Assembly: GCA_045604985.1 (NCBI GenBank)
Contig: JAZUPD010000067.1
Location: 1 to 13,223, forward strand
Direction of reading: 5' to 3'
From: SIG710 sp045604985
GTDB lineage: Bacteria; Bacillota; Clostridia; Oscillospirales; CAG-272
DNA: 13,223 nucleotides
Made by a program: the position numbers and the translations under genes
Notes under the pieces: generated by a model
Seen by the model: the letters and a program-made list of their open reading frames with translations, nothing else
Told to the model about the DNA's origin: nothing
The model's database searches: none
Part shown: positions 12,968 through 13,223 of the stretch, piece after piece
Layout: each line of letters starts with the position of its first letter
Position numbering within the stretch: the stretch's first letter is position 1

Positions 12968-13223
12968 ATGAAAAAAATCAAATTTCTTATGCTTGCTTTC
13001 CTTGTAATATGCACCGTATGCGTATTTACAATGGTTGCAAGTGCGTCTCAGGCCCAGGTCGACCAAACGGACAACGACAATGACCTTGTTTGGGAATATA
13101 ACGAGACGACAAAGACACTTACGATTTCCGGAACAAGCGATGCCATTGTTTGGAAAGATGGAGCAACATCCAGCTGGGATAACCAGTCGATGATTCCTTG
13201 GTATGCTGATTATGCTGCCGAGA
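12968..13223 (+). CDS. Second BspA-like secreted protein, N-terminal part only
   Basis: The frame is open from the ATG at 12968 to the end of the window, so only the first 85 residues are seen. A signal peptide occupies residues 1-26 (MKKIKFLMLAFLV core, cleavage after ASA). The mature start has the head-domain pattern LVWEYNETTKTLTISGTSDAI followed by a Trp-rich stretch ending MIPWYADYAAE. This matches the start of the preceding protein (WTFDAETKTLRITGTS, then YPWAAHKE), so the two are paralogues in tandem. It has its own promoter. Whether LRR units and a C-terminal anchor follow cannot be known from this window. Confidence 0.88.
   Translation, partial: MKKIKFLMLAFLVICTVCVFTMVASASQAQVDQTDNDNDLVWEYNETTKTLTISGTSDAIVWKDGATSSWDNQSMIPWYADYAAE

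Noticed and set aside
12751..13014. Minus-strand 87-codon hydrophobic frame
   Set aside because: It arises from AT-rich promoter DNA (Phe/Tyr/Lys-rich low complexity) and overlaps the start of the second BspA-like gene.

Overview
The window looks like chromosomal DNA from a spore-forming, low-to-moderate-GC Firmicute, most likely an uncultured gut-type member of the class Clostridia. The evidence is an amino-acid ABC operon with a lipoprotein binding protein, a SpoVM-like sporulation microprotein, walJ next to rlmH, a zinc-finger anti-sigma factor, BspA-type leucine-rich-repeat surface proteins with Thr/Ala/Pro/Glu repeats, strong AGGAGG-type ribosome sites and sigma-A promoters. No rank below class can be supported. 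CDS coordinates include the stop codon.

Region 1 (about 170-2850) is a self-contained amino-acid ABC importer operon on the + strand. A consensus promoter (170-198) is followed by the lipoprotein binding protein (273-1145), a strong intercistronic hairpin (1189-1221), the permease (1267-2004), the ATPase (2017-2814) and a terminator (2820-2850).

Region 2 (2850-3193) looks empty but holds a 26-codon gene on the minus strand (2929-3009). Its product matches SpoVM in length, proline position and amphipathic character. It has a strong ribosome site and shares the hairpin at 2820-2847 as a terminator in the opposite direction. The rest of the gap carries the promoter of the next operon.

Region 3 (3124-10658) is one long + strand operon of eight tightly packed genes: a galactokinase-family GHMP kinase, a small three-helix membrane protein, walJ-like MBL hydrolase, rlmH, a membrane-anchored WG-repeat protein, dusB, an ECF-type sigma factor and its zinc-finger anti-sigma factor. 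Two start/stop overlaps of the ATGA type and short gaps link the genes. I see no internal terminator. The final terminator begins inside the last gene and holds its stop codon. The operon joins rRNA/tRNA modification, envelope-linked functions and a sigma/anti-sigma switch.

Region 4 (10713-13223) carries two paralogous secreted BspA-like proteins, each with its own consensus promoter. The first (10855-12552) is complete and has two beta/LRR-type halves, a low-complexity stalk and a C-terminal membrane anchor. The second (from 12968) runs off the window. A 415-base gap between them contains a strong terminator, an AT-rich stretch and at most one doubtful small reading frame.
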